Numbered from the stretch's first letter, positions 15,965 to 23,977 are shown. The stretch: 36,622 nucleotides of DNA from Aldersonia kunmingensis (GCF_001646865.1 NZ_LRRB01000265.1:1-36622), one strand, 5' to 3'. Notes: a model not told the origin generated them from the letters alone. A program made the numbers and translations.

Positions 15965-15992
15965 GTGTCATCGAAGGACATAGTTCTACGAT
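15965..15992 (+). promoter_or_regulatory. Promoter of the first DUF2384-like gene
   Basis: GTGTCA (15965-15970) and TACGAT (15987-15992) are separated by 16 nt; the -10 box ends 6 nt before ATG 15999, so the transcript is probably leaderless. Confidence 0.45.
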
Positions 15993-15998
15993 TGCTGA

Positions 15999-16607
15999 AT
16001 GCATGCAGGCGCATCCGCTTCGTATGACATCGCCGAGGCCAAAGACCACCTCGAGGTCCGCGGTGTTACTCGCGCGCAGCTGGTCGATGCGTTGGGCCTG
16101 CTCGACGAGGTCCGCTCCCTGCAATCCGAGCACGTCGCTTCGGCTCGCGGTGAGCTACTGGTTGCGTTAATGCGCCAGAAAGTCGACCTGATCCCGCCGG
16201 CGTCGCTTGCTCAAACGCAACGGCTGGCGAAGCATCGCGCGGAGCTGCTTGCTACACCCGTATTCACGAACGAATCGCTTCGAGAACTGCGGGGTGACGC
16301 AAGCGCGTCAAGCACGCGGGGGTGGCTGTCTCGGCACAGGGATCGACACAGGTTGTTCACAGTTGTCTACAGGGGTAAGACGGTGATTCCGGCGTTCCAA
16401 CTCGATGGCCTCGGCGAGCCGCGGGCGGAGCTGAATTCGATTCTTTCCACGCTTATCCCCGCGGGTGTTCAAGGTTGGTCGTTGTGGACATGGCTAACCA
16501 CCCCGACGAGCCTCCTATCCGGAGGTATCCCCGAGCAATTGGCGCGTACCGCGCCAGACCGAGTATTGCGAGCTGCCAACCGCTTCGCAGTTGGCCCGGT
16601 CAGGTAG
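15999..16607 (+). CDS. Orphan MbcA/ParS/Xre-type (DUF2384-like) antitoxin-domain protein
   Basis: A 202-residue protein. Residues about 10-100 are helical (AEAKDHLEVRGVTRAQLVDA, SLAQTQRLAKHRAELLAT) and may hold a degenerate helix-turn-helix. From residue about 120 it follows the pattern of Xre/MbcA/ParS toxin-binding proteins: LFTVVYRGKTVIPAFQLD, the helix ELNSILSTLIPAGVQGWSLW, then WLTTPTSLLSGGIPEQLART and DRVLRAA. Such domains usually neutralise a RES-domain NAD-degrading toxin encoded next door. No RES toxin follows: 12 bp downstream a convergent HEPN-like gene ends. The gene may be solitary, serve a distant toxin, or have lost its partner. Confidence 0.65.
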   Translation: MHAGASASYDIAEAKDHLEVRGVTRAQLVDALGLLDEVRSLQSEHVASARGELLVALMRQKVDLIPPASLAQTQRLAKHRAELLATPVFTNESLRELRGDASASSTRGWLSRHRDRHRLFTVVYRGKTVIPAFQLDGLGEPRAELNSILSTLIPAGVQGWSLWTWLTTPTSLLSGGIPEQLARTAPDRVLRAANRFAVGPVR

Positions 16608-16619
16608 CGCGTCCTGCAC

Positions 16620-17633
16620 TCATCCGTACAGACGTTCCGCTTCCCGTGCCGGATCGAAGTTCGGCCCGAGTTCTTTCGCCCAGAGAGGGATTTCGCGAGA
16701 GGGCAGGCCGCCTGCCGCGAGTTCATCTGCACCGGTCAAGGCGAGGCGGCAGACGTTGCAACTGAAGCTGGTCGGTGACAGCAGGATCTCCCACTCGCCC
16801 GGGCTATCTAGGTCTAATGACACGTCAGGGTCAACGGTTCGAAATACATCGAGGTGGCCCCTTATCAATCCTTGGCTACTGCATTCCGGACAAGCCCAGT
16901 AGAGAGCCCGTCCGTCTTCGTCTTCGAGTGCATAGGCGACCTCCTCCTGCCATCGGTCCGTCGTCTCCAGGAACAAGGCCTCGCCCAGCCGTTCTTCGAG
17001 CTGGGTGAGGATTCTGCGCGCTGCGGCGCGCTTTTGAGCAACGCGGTGCTCGGTTTCCGAACGACCCTGGGCAACAAGACCTGTGACGCTTTCTCTATGT
17101 GAGCGATAGAACTCCTCGGACTTTAAATCCAGCTGCTCGATGAAGTGGTTGCACAAGATCAGAGCATCGGTAAGGACGTGGCGGGATGCTTCCGACGAGG
17201 CGACATGCATTGCCCCATTCCGGACTTCAACCATGCGATTGCGGCGACTCTTGTCGAGCGGCAATGGGCCGATCAGCGCCTCCACTCTGCTCAAAAGCAA
17301 TTTGAGACCAACGGTTCTCAGCTTCGAGTCATCGAGGCTGGGGGCGATCGCCAGCTTGACGAGGTTCGCTTCGGCCTCCTGAGACAGAGGCACGACCAGT
17401 ACTGGATTTGCGCTCCACAACACAGCCTTGCCAAGGTGCTCTACAGCCAAAGGCGCCAGGACCGCGACTTTCCCGTAATCGTCGTCGCTCCACGCGTTCA
17501 TAGCTTCGCCGATCCAGCTGGACGCAGAGTTGATCAGGTGCTCGACCTCACGCTGCCGCCGATCATCCTCATCTGTAGATCGCAACCGCCACCATCTCGG
17601 ACCCCTATTGACGACCTTGGGCGTATCGGACAT
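16620..17633 (-). CDS. HEPN-like protein with C-terminal zinc ribbon
   Basis: A 337-residue protein I do not recognise as a named family. Residues about 30-170 are all-helical and contain VEVRNGAMHVA, in which Arg138, Asn139 and His143 form the R-N-x3-H signature of HEPN ribonucleases, following a helix rich in Leu. A basic coiled segment (residues 185-225) leads to a treble-clef/ribbon: Cys248-x2-Cys251 (WACPEC) and Cys292-x2-Cys295 (SCNVC). I start at ATG 17633 (MSDTPKVVN) because the longer frame to 17753 overlaps the gene-like frame upstream and lacks a site. HEPN proteins often act in toxin-antitoxin or abortive-infection systems; a role here is inferred, and no minimal nucleotidyltransferase partner is adjacent. 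Confidence 0.6.
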   Translation of the reverse strand: MSDTPKVVNRGPRWWRLRSTDEDDRRQREVEHLINSASSWIGEAMNAWSDDDYGKVAVLAPLAVEHLGKAVLWSANPVLVVPLSQEAEANLVKLAIAPSLDDSKLRTVGLKLLLSRVEALIGPLPLDKSRRNRMVEVRNGAMHVASSEASRHVLTDALILCNHFIEQLDLKSEEFYRSHRESVTGLVAQGRSETEHRVAQKRAAARRILTQLEERLGEALFLETTDRWQEEVAYALEDEDGRALYWACPECSSQGLIRGHLDVFRTVDPDVSLDLDSPGEWEILLSPTSFSCNVCRLALTGADELAAGGLPSREIPLWAKELGPNFDPAREAERLYG

Positions 17634-17703
17634 GGAGTGATGGTTCCACTTACCGTCCCGACACGGGATCGTGGCCCTTCCGCGGTCTTTCACGTCTGAT
17701 GGT

Positions 17704-17991
17704 TCAGTGGCGCGGCTCGCGCACAGAATCAAAGCCGCTTGCGCGCAAACCATTGGACGGTCTCAGCGGGAATCGGTTCCCGCAACGCGCCGCCTTTCCG
17801 AGCGCTTGGTTCGGTGCGCGGTCCGCGATGTGACTTAGCATTGCGTCGCTGGCCCAGTCGACGACCTGGAGCTGTTCTCTTCTTCGTAGCTCGATGGATT
17901 CGGCGCACGATTTAGCCGGATCGGGGCGTTGTGAACGCGCGGCCTCGCGGGCAATTCGACAAACTTCCCCAATCGCCAAAGTGTTCGACAA
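17704..17991 (-). CDS. Hypothetical small protein upstream of the HEPN-like gene
   Basis: A 95-residue frame from TTG 17991, rich in Arg and Ala, helical in the middle (REQLQVVDWASDAMLSHIAD). It precedes the HEPN-like gene by 70 bp on the same strand and could be cotranscribed as a partner. There is no ribosome site and its G/C bias at third positions is only moderate. I would treat it as a candidate; the 17,992-18,168 segment upstream holds no further gene. Confidence 0.25.
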   Translation of the reverse strand: MSNTLAIGEVCRIAREAARSQRPDPAKSCAESIELRRREQLQVVDWASDAMLSHIADRAPNQALGKAARCGNRFPLRPSNGLRASGFDSVREPRH

Positions 17992-18168
17992 GAGGGTCGG
18001 AAAGTCGTTCGATGTGAAACCTTGGAAAGTGGATAGATGACCCCCGACCGTGACTAAATCTGATCAATGTAGCGATAATCTAGCGACACCAGGGGTTTTA
18101 CCCTAAAAACTGGCTTAAACCGCCATGTTCGTGACTGCGTGAACCCGTCGGCGAAGGGAGGCCTGTCA

Positions 18169-18561
18169 ATGGCCGCCGATCTGCTCACCGGTGCAGGCGA
18201 TGCCACCACCCGCGTCGAGACATACCAAGTGGTGCAGTACCTGCTGGAACACTTCGGCCGGACCTTCACCGCCTTCGTAGCCAACACCCGCAGCCGATCG
18301 CTGCCGGCGCGATGGGCGCTGGCGCCCAGTCTGCCGACTCACGTGACCCCGACAGAGGACAAGGTCCGCCGACTCCGTACGGCACACACGATCTCGACCG
18401 CGATCGCGGCCGCCGAGAACGATCGAATTGCCTACGCATGGCTTATCGCGGCCAATCCACGCCTCGACGGCCAGACCCCGGCGCAACTCATCCGCGACGA
18501 CGATGTGGCTCCCGTAGTCGCGGCCGCGAAGGCATTCCTCGAGGGCACCTACAACGCCTAA
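18169..18561 (+). CDS. Second orphan DUF2384-like antitoxin-domain protein
   Basis: A 130-residue protein from ATG 18169, with AAGGGAGG at 18154-18161 placed 7 nt upstream; the frame could extend to 18139 but the ribosome site decides. The N-terminal part (VQYLLEHFGRTFTAFVANT) resembles a short helical regulator; residues about 65-127 (VRRLRTAHTISTAIAAAEND, AYAWLIAANPRLDGQTPAQL, VVAAAKAFLEG) match the C-terminal helix bundle of Xre/MbcA/ParS antitoxins (W-L-x-x-x-N-x-x-L-x-G-x-x-P-x-x-L). As with the first such gene, no RES-domain toxin follows. The upstream gap shows GATAAT (18074-18079) as a possible -10. Confidence 0.65.
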   Translation: MAADLLTGAGDATTRVETYQVVQYLLEHFGRTFTAFVANTRSRSLPARWALAPSLPTHVTPTEDKVRRLRTAHTISTAIAAAENDRIAYAWLIAANPRLDGQTPAQLIRDDDVAPVVAAAKAFLEGTYNA

Positions 18562-18761
18562 CGGGCGCCACTAGCTACCCGAGCTGCCGGTCGCAACCTC
18601 CGTGTGTGCTTCCGCCAGTACGTTCCGGGGGCATCGTCGGTGATGCTGGCACCGCACAGTGCTCGTTGCCACCCGAGGGGAGCTACTGCTCGTCGGGAGC
18701 GACTCCTGATTCCAATTCCACCGCATTCGGGACACAGAATCGGAACGGGATTAGCCTGCAT
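18558..18761 (-). CDS. Candidate small zinc-ribbon protein at the end of the DUF5677-like gene
   Basis: A 67-residue frame whose ATG (18761) overlaps the final codons of the upstream 553-residue gene by 11 nt. It begins MQANPVPILCPECGG, then a basic stretch and a lone ALCG cysteine, ending in an arginine-rich tail. The CPECGG start and coupled position make a zinc-binding product plausible, but the frame also overlaps the plus-strand DUF2384-like gene end by 4 nt and may be spurious. Confidence 0.3.
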   Translation of the reverse strand: MQANPVPILCPECGGIGIRSRSRRAVAPLGWQRALCGASITDDAPGTYWRKHTRRLRPAARVASGAR

Positions 18762-20412
18762 CGGCTTTCGGCGCTGACGGGTCGTCGGAGTCGGTGATCC
18801 AGGCGAAGGCTGCGGTTACTGCATCCTCGTCGGTCCCCAGGATGCGTAGTGCCGTGCGTGCGAGGGAGTAGAGCTGGTTGACCCACGCCATCGCGAGCTC
18901 GACGTTGCCGCCCGTGTCCAGCGACAGGCTGGGAATGAGGTGCATGCCGTGGAGCACATTCAAGCAGGGCTCCATCGCGTGCGTTTCGACTGACCACCAC
19001 TCCGAGTGCGCTACCCCGCTGGAGAGCGAGTACGCCTGCCGATAGAAGTCCAGAAGGTCGGCTTCGTCCGCCATCTGGCGGATCGACTTGCCCTCAGCGA
19101 AGGTGTCTCGGGTGTCGACGGTGCGGTGATCGAAAACGTCATGGTTGTGGCTGAGACGCTGCAATTCATCGATGCTTTCTCGAAAGCCGTCGGTTCGCGC
19201 TTCGTCGGGTAACTCCTCTGCCATGCGTGCGTAGAGCTTCGCCTTGCCAGCTCCGTATTCCTGAAACTGCTTGTATATGGCTGGATCCTGATTCGCCATC
19301 CAGTGGAGGTAGATCTTCGTCTCCACCAGCATGCGCCCGATGTGCGCGCCGTGCTCCACGCACCACAGATCGGGAACACCCAGCACCGCGATGAGATCGC
19401 GCCCGGCGCGGGCCACCAGCCCAGAGACGACCTCCTGCCGTTCGTTCTCGTACAGATGCGCCGGGGCCGTCTCCAGCGCCTCGACAAAACTGCTCAGCAC
19501 GTCCATCGTGAACCGGCGCAGGTTTTCTCCACCTTCGGGCATGGGAGTCGACTCGGCGTGGTCGGAGCGGCCGGATGATGGAGCCTGACCGTCCGGTTCG
19601 CCGTCAGCAGGTTCCGTGGGGCCGTTGTCGGAACTTTCGTTGTCCCTCTTCCGGATACACCTGGATGTCATCGAGTTCGCTCCCCAGAACACACGGGCCC
19701 ACTTGATCGCGCGATCGAAGTGGTTTGGATCATCGTTCTGTATCCACGCCTTGTGCGCACCCCACATGGCTCGCACGGCCGTGTCAGCCGCTGCACGGTT
19801 GGCCACGTCGCCTGGGTAGTTCTTGAGCAGGTCGATCGTAAGACTGTCCGAACTGAAGGTGCCTGCCTGGACAGTGCTCCAGGTGCGGAGGCATTTTATT
19901 AGTGCCTCGCGATGGCCGTCCCGGAGGACGGAGAGCAGCGCAGCGCGGATCAGTTCCAGGTCCGACCGCTTCGGTGGTTCGAACTCGATGTCGCCGACGA
20001 GCCAAGGGGCTGGCATATATGGGTACGACGCCAGCGCGCTGCGAACGCCTTCGGAACGCAGGCCATGACGGTCCGCCTCGCCGACGACGAGGCCGGATGC
20101 GTCGGGGAACTTCATGGCGAGCGCAGCCAGGTGCGAAAGGCGCCCGTCCAAAGCCTCTGCGACCCACGCATCCTCTCGATGGTGCGCGAGTCTCTTCTGC
20201 ATAGCTTTCTGCCATTTCACGAATTGCCGGACGCTGGCGTTGCCCTGCTCAGCCACAACCAGTGCCGGCCACAGGAGGTCCGGGAAATCGTCCTTGATCC
20301 AGTTCGCGATGCCGAACACACTTGTCGCGGCGAGTGGGGGCTTGTAGACGCGGCCGTCTTTCACATGGCCAGCCATCGGTCCCTTGTGTTGGTTCGGCTT
20401 TGGCATGCTCAC
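18751..20412 (-). CDS. Large hypothetical protein with DUF5677-like C-terminal domain
   Basis: A 553-residue protein. Residues 20-230 are a helical domain (FGIANWIKDDFPDLLWPALV, EDAWVAEALDGRLSHLAALA) then a linker rich in Asp, Ser, Gly and Pro (about 245-300). The C-terminal 250 residues (GRMLVETKIYLHWMANQDPA, YKQFQEYGAGKAKLYARM, YSLSSGVAHSEWWSVET) have the Tyr-rich helical pattern of DUF5677, including a conserved S-x-x-A-H-S signature. DUF5677 proteins have no known role; several occur beside defence genes. GTG 20412 is chosen: TAGGTT (20424-20419 on this strand) ends 6 nt before it, giving a leaderless transcript. ATG 20406 is the alternative. Confidence 0.7.
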   Translation of the reverse strand: MSMPKPNQHKGPMAGHVKDGRVYKPPLAATSVFGIANWIKDDFPDLLWPALVVAEQGNASVRQFVKWQKAMQKRLAHHREDAWVAEALDGRLSHLAALAMKFPDASGLVVGEADRHGLRSEGVRSALASYPYMPAPWLVGDIEFEPPKRSDLELIRAALLSVLRDGHREALIKCLRTWSTVQAGTFSSDSLTIDLLKNYPGDVANRAAADTAVRAMWGAHKAWIQNDDPNHFDRAIKWARVFWGANSMTSRCIRKRDNESSDNGPTEPADGEPDGQAPSSGRSDHAESTPMPEGGENLRRFTMDVLSSFVEALETAPAHLYENERQEVVSGLVARAGRDLIAVLGVPDLWCVEHGAHIGRMLVETKIYLHWMANQDPAIYKQFQEYGAGKAKLYARMAEELPDEARTDGFRESIDELQRLSHNHDVFDHRTVDTRDTFAEGKSIRQMADEADLLDFYRQAYSLSSGVAHSEWWSVETHAMEPCLNVLHGMHLIPSLSLDTGGNVELAMAWVNQLYSLARTALRILGTDEDAVTAAFAWITDSDDPSAPKADAG

Positions 20413-20530
20413 GTCGAAAACCTAGCTTCGGGCTCTGACACGGCGGGTTGGTGAGATTAGCGGACCAGGACGGACTGACGATTTCGTCGAGCTGTCGCGA
20501 ACAGTGGACCGACGACGTAAATTCACATCC

Positions 20531-20595
20531 ATCGGATCTGCCCGCACCCGTCGATAGCTGCCGTTATCAGACAAAAACTAAATAGCAGATCCGAT
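20531..20595. repeat. 11-bp perfect inverted repeat
   Basis: ATCGGATCTGC (20531-20541) is inverted at GCAGATCCGAT (20585-20595), with 43 nt between. The core TCGGATC recurs directly at 20627-20633. Repeated transposase-type half-sites near a transposon end would look like this, but a long RNA stem is also possible. Confidence 0.6.
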
Positions 20596-20670
20596 TTCTA
20601 CGTGAGCCTAATTCTGCTCGTTGCAGTCGGATCATTTGCCGTCCAATGCAACTGAAGCGAAGGAGGTTCC

Positions 20671-20961
20671 TTGGTCATAGCACTACTGGCACGTTCCGAG
20701 ATTGGTATCCGCGTCCTCACGGTGGGCCACGCGCTGGACCGCGGGGGCGAACGCGACTGCCTACGTCCGGTGCCACCCGATTCGTCGCACGCCCGGACCA
20801 ATCGGAACAACGCCACGCGGGGAATCTCGGGGCCGAGACATTGCCAGCCAGCCGGGCACCGTCGTGTCCGTGCCACCCCTAATGCGCACTCCCGGAAGAA
20901 CATTCGTGGAGTGCTCGCTCGGAGAGGAGGAGCGCTGACGGACAGACCTCAACCCAAGTAA
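20671..20961 (+). CDS. Candidate small ORF with strong ribosome site upstream of tnsA
   Basis: TTG 20671 follows AAGGAGG (20660-20666) by 4 nt, and the stop at 20959-20961 abuts a hairpin terminator. The 96-residue product is basic (MVIALLARSEIGIRVLTVGH then Arg/Asn/His-rich). Its third-position G/C bias is weaker than in neighbouring genes, so it may instead be a regulatory leader or a decayed gene. Confidence 0.3.
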   Translation: MVIALLARSEIGIRVLTVGHALDRGGERDCLRPVPPDSSHARTNRNNATRGISGPRHCQPAGHRRVRATPNAHSRKNIRGVLARRGGALTDRPQPK

Positions 20962-20962
20962 A

Positions 20963-20986
20963 AAGCCGGCCTGGCAGGGCCGGCTT
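20963..20986 (+). terminator. Hairpin before the tns operon
   Basis: A 9-bp perfect stem, AAGCCGGCC (20963-20971) with GGCCGGCTT (20978-20986), loop TGGCAG. It starts immediately after the candidate ORF stop and would isolate it from tnsA. Confidence 0.65.
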
Positions 20987-20993
20987 CAAACTC

Positions 20994-21008
20994 GTTCAGC
21001 GACTGAAC
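20994..21008. promoter_or_regulatory. Dyad GTTCAG-N3-CTGAAC before tnsA
   Basis: A perfect 6-bp inverted repeat with CGA centre, 40 bp before the tnsA ATG and beside a TATCTC -10-like box (about 21017-21022). A candidate operator for a repressor of transposition, by position only. Confidence 0.4.
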
Positions 21009-21047
21009 CGCTGTCCTATCTCATTCGATGAAAGTCGAGGCTTTCGT

Positions 21048-21989
21048 ATGTCCATTTCACCCCACCCCTTTGAGGGTGTCAACCCTGATCAAACCCACGG
21101 TCGGGCATTGTCGGCGACCGATTCTGTGCAGCCGGCACGTACTGCGCACCCCGAGGTAGCAAAAGGTGTCTCGGTGAGTGCGCGGCGAGGTGCTCGTCGC
21201 TACAGGCGCGAGATCGCGAAGTTGCTGGCCGTACCTCTCGACAGAAACACAGCGCAGGAGACTCTCTCGAACCCCGAGACTCGCCGATCCGCGATCAAGG
21301 GGTGTCTCGCCATAACGTGGAATGGCCGCCAGGTGGTGGCAACGCCGCCAAGCGCACTCGCGAAGCTCGACCTCAGCGAACTGCAGCCCGTCCGACGTCT
21401 CGGGTCGCATCCGGATGCGCGGTCGAACCTCGGTGTTCATGCGACGCGGAGAGGCTCGGTTCCGCATGTGGTGTGGGCCGAGTCGAAGCTCGAGGCGTTG
21501 TGGATGGTCGAACTCGATCGCCTTCCCTGCACCTTCGAGTCCCAGGCATGTGCGTTGGTGTGGTCGGTGGGAGAGCGGGCGATCGTTCAGATTCCGGACC
21601 TCATAGTGCGTTCGGAGTCGGGTACAGCGATGTGGAGTGTGCGCAGCAGCCACACGCGCTCCGATTACGCGACACTGATGCTGACGGTCCTGCTGCCGGA
21701 AACCGCTGCCGCGTATGGGTTGTCCTATCGCCTCGCCGGTGACATCTCGGTCCAGCGTGCGGCGAACCTTCGGGTACTCGATGCGCTTCGGTGGAAGTCG
21801 CCGGTCACGGCGCATCCGGGTTGGGCACATGTGGATGCGGCCCGACCCGCGACCCTCGGTGCAGTAGTCGAGGCAGCCGGCGGCGGAGTCGAAGGTCGCG
21901 GGATCGCATTGCGGGGACTTGCACAGGTTCACTTCGACGTTGATCTCGACAAGCCGCTGACCCGGGCGAGTGCGGTGGTGTGGCGATGA
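21048..21989 (+). CDS. tnsA: TnsA-like transposase endonuclease subunit
   Basis: A 313-residue protein. In Tn7, TnsA nicks the 5' ends of the element so that TnsB and TnsA together cut it out cleanly. The first 130 residues are basic and disordered; the central part shows the endonuclease core VWAESKLEALWMVELDRLP (Glu145), ACALVWSV and IPDLIVRSES (Asp184). Where family members carry a Q-x-K or D-x-R motif the sequence has Ser197-Val198-Arg199, so the active site is partly altered. The C-terminal part (residues about 210-313) has the TnsB-contacting look. ATG 21048 has GAGG at 21037-21040. The stop overlaps tnsB by ATGA. Confidence 0.82.
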   Translation: MSISPHPFEGVNPDQTHGRALSATDSVQPARTAHPEVAKGVSVSARRGARRYRREIAKLLAVPLDRNTAQETLSNPETRRSAIKGCLAITWNGRQVVATPPSALAKLDLSELQPVRRLGSHPDARSNLGVHATRRGSVPHVVWAESKLEALWMVELDRLPCTFESQACALVWSVGERAIVQIPDLIVRSESGTAMWSVRSSHTRSDYATLMLTVLLPETAAAYGLSYRLAGDISVQRAANLRVLDALRWKSPVTAHPGWAHVDAARPATLGAVVEAAGGGVEGRGIALRGLAQVHFDVDLDKPLTRASAVVWR

Positions 21990-23977
21990 ACGCGGGAGAA
22001 TTCGGGCGAGGGTCGCTGCTCGAAATCGATGGAGTCACAACCGTCGTAGAGGACATCACTGCCCGTCCCGGGACGGTGACGGTAACCGTACGCGAAGAGG
22101 ATTCGGGCGAGTTTCGGGAGATTACGCTGGCCGAGGCGATTCGGTTGGTGCGGTTGTTCGTGGGAGTCGATGCCCCAAGGGTGGCGGACCCGGGAGATGT
22201 CCTCGACGATTTACCCCCTCGAGCTCGACACACCGCCGAGGAGCGGGCAAAGCATGTTCGGCAGATCGTCTTCGGCGATCCAGACGATCCGGACGGCGCG
22301 GCCGACCGGCAATACTCACGGCTATTGACGACCGAGTCGCAGCGGCTCGACGCGAAAATAGCGGAGCTGCGTGGCGTTCACGGGTACTCGCGTGCGAACC
22401 TGTACCGGTTCGTCACGGACTTCAAGTCAGGCGGTGTTCGTGCGCTCGCGCCGTATCAGCCCATCGGGCCACCCGGCACCGACCCGCGACGGGGGCTCGG
22501 TGAAACCACGCTCGATGTGATCTACCGGGTCCTGACGGACCTCGCCTACCACGGGTCCACCATCAACCTGCAGGCCCGAATCACCCGGGTGCGCAAGGCG
22601 CTCGCTGCAGACTGTATCGACGACCCACTCCTGACCCCAGGTCGGCTCGAGACCGTAGTGCGAGTCCTTTCCAAGGATCTCAGGCTGGGTTCCACGGCGA
22701 AGACGCGGCAGCAATTGTTCGCCCGCGCAGTGCGCGGCTACCGACGGGCAGCGCCCGCGCTGCCCGGGGAACGGATCGAGGTCGACTCGACCAGGTTGAA
22801 CACCATCGCGAAATGCCCTTACACAGGTCGTGAGTTCCGCCCCTGGATATGTGTCGCTATCGATGTCACGACTCGACTCATCACTATCCGCCTGACTCCC
22901 GACACGCCGTCGGGTCGCGACATCCGCCTGTTGCTTTTCGATGTCATGGCACCGGTCGTGCTCCCGGATCATCCACGCCCACATCTCGCGATTCTGGGCG
23001 CCCCACGCAGGATCGAGGCACCCGGACTGGAAATCGGCACGATCGTCACCGACCACGGACACGAGTACGAGAACTACGGGGTCATCGACCTGTGCGCACG
23101 CATGGGAATCTCCATCGAACTTGCCCGCACGCGTCGGGGCATGGACAAGCCCTATGTCGAGTCGGCGAACCGCATCCTCGATCTGATGCAGCAGGATCTT
23201 CCCGGGTACGTCGGCAGATCGGCGGAGCATCGCGGAGCAAAGGTCGAGGCCACGATGACGTTGGCAGCGCTGCAAGAGATCTGCCGCGAGTGGGCTGCAA
23301 CGGTGTACGCGTATCGGCCGCACTCCGGGCTGCCCAGTCTTTCCGACCCAGGGAAGTACTACACCCCCATGCAAGCATATGAGGTCGCCGTCCGCCGGGG
23401 CGGACGCATCGATGTCAGTCCGCATCCCGACGATGTCTACGGATTCCTCGAAAGCAGAGAGTGCGCAATCGCCTCTGACGGTGTCAACCTCGCGGGATTC
23501 CGCTACTTCGGAGATTGCCTGCGCGACATCGCGAACGGTCGCGTCACTCCAACATCGAGACTGGGCCCCAAACGGCGATTCTACTTCGACTGCTACGACA
23601 GATCCCGAATCTTCTTCCGCGACGATGACGGCCGCTGGCACACTCTAGCCGCGATTCACACCAACGGTGAGGCGATCCCGCCGTTCAGTGACGTGATTGC
23701 CGATGACCTGGCCGTGCAGTTGGCCAGACTCCCCGGGCGTGAGGCCCGAGGTGCCGTCGCGGTCGCGTTTGCCGAGTTCGTTGCCGATGTCTCACAACGA
23801 CATCCGGCTCTGTGGTCACGGGATCGGCATCGAGTTGTTGACGCCCTTCCCGGCCCGTCCGGCACCACCGGCACGGCCGGCATCCCCGCGTTGCCGCAAC
23901 AGGACGCGCCACCCGACGAGATCGCGTTGTTCGGGCAGTGGGCCGAACTCGATGACTTCAAAGAGATCGAGGAGTAG
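21986..23977 (+). CDS. tnsB: TnsB-like DDE transposase (Mu/TniA type)
   Basis: A 663-residue transposase that pairs the transposon ends and joins them to target DNA. An N-terminal helical/HTH region (residues about 90-250, including IAELRGVHGYSRANLYRFV) precedes the integrase core: Asp267 (IEVDSTRL), Asp356 (IVTDHGHEY) and Glu392 (DKPYVESANR). Asp356 and Glu392 are separated by exactly 35 residues, the classic DD(35)E spacing. A C-terminal beta-rich domain (VNLAGFRYFGD, KRRFYFDCYDRSRIFFRDDD) and an acidic tail, EELDDF-like, that may contact TnsC follow. ATG 21986 overlaps the tnsA stop by 4 nt; GTG 21980 is a weaker option. Shares the operon with tnsC, 2 nt downstream. Confidence 0.92.
   Translation: MNAGEFGRGSLLEIDGVTTVVEDITARPGTVTVTVREEDSGEFREITLAEAIRLVRLFVGVDAPRVADPGDVLDDLPPRARHTAEERAKHVRQIVFGDPDDPDGAADRQYSRLLTTESQRLDAKIAELRGVHGYSRANLYRFVTDFKSGGVRALAPYQPIGPPGTDPRRGLGETTLDVIYRVLTDLAYHGSTINLQARITRVRKALAADCIDDPLLTPGRLETVVRVLSKDLRLGSTAKTRQQLFARAVRGYRRAAPALPGERIEVDSTRLNTIAKCPYTGREFRPWICVAIDVTTRLITIRLTPDTPSGRDIRLLLFDVMAPVVLPDHPRPHLAILGAPRRIEAPGLEIGTIVTDHGHEYENYGVIDLCARMGISIELARTRRGMDKPYVESANRILDLMQQDLPGYVGRSAEHRGAKVEATMTLAALQEICREWAATVYAYRPHSGLPSLSDPGKYYTPMQAYEVAVRRGGRIDVSPHPDDVYGFLESRECAIASDGVNLAGFRYFGDCLRDIANGRVTPTSRLGPKRRFYFDCYDRSRIFFRDDDGRWHTLAAIHTNGEAIPPFSDVIADDLAVQLARLPGREARGAVAVAFAEFVADVSQRHPALWSRDRHRVVDALPGPSGTTGTAGIPALPQQDAPPDEIALFGQWAELDDFKEIEE

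Larger units (their letters stand above)
20413..21047 (+). other. 635-bp leader between the accessory zone and the transposition genes
   Basis: Contains the promoter of the minus-strand gene, a TGTCGC motif at 20493-20498, an 11-bp inverted repeat, a candidate small ORF, a hairpin and a dyad before tnsA. If this is a Tn7-like element, the tnsA-side end should lie here; direct proof (target duplication) is not visible. Confidence 0.4.

Noticed and set aside
16835-16850. GGTTCGAA-like T-loop as a tRNA or attachment site
   Set aside because: No cloverleaf can be drawn around it and it lies within the HEPN-like coding sequence; no tRNA gene was found anywhere in the window.
22427-23641. 404-residue minus-strand open frame
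   Set aside because: Antisense to tnsB, which has an intact DD(35)E triad and a coupled start.
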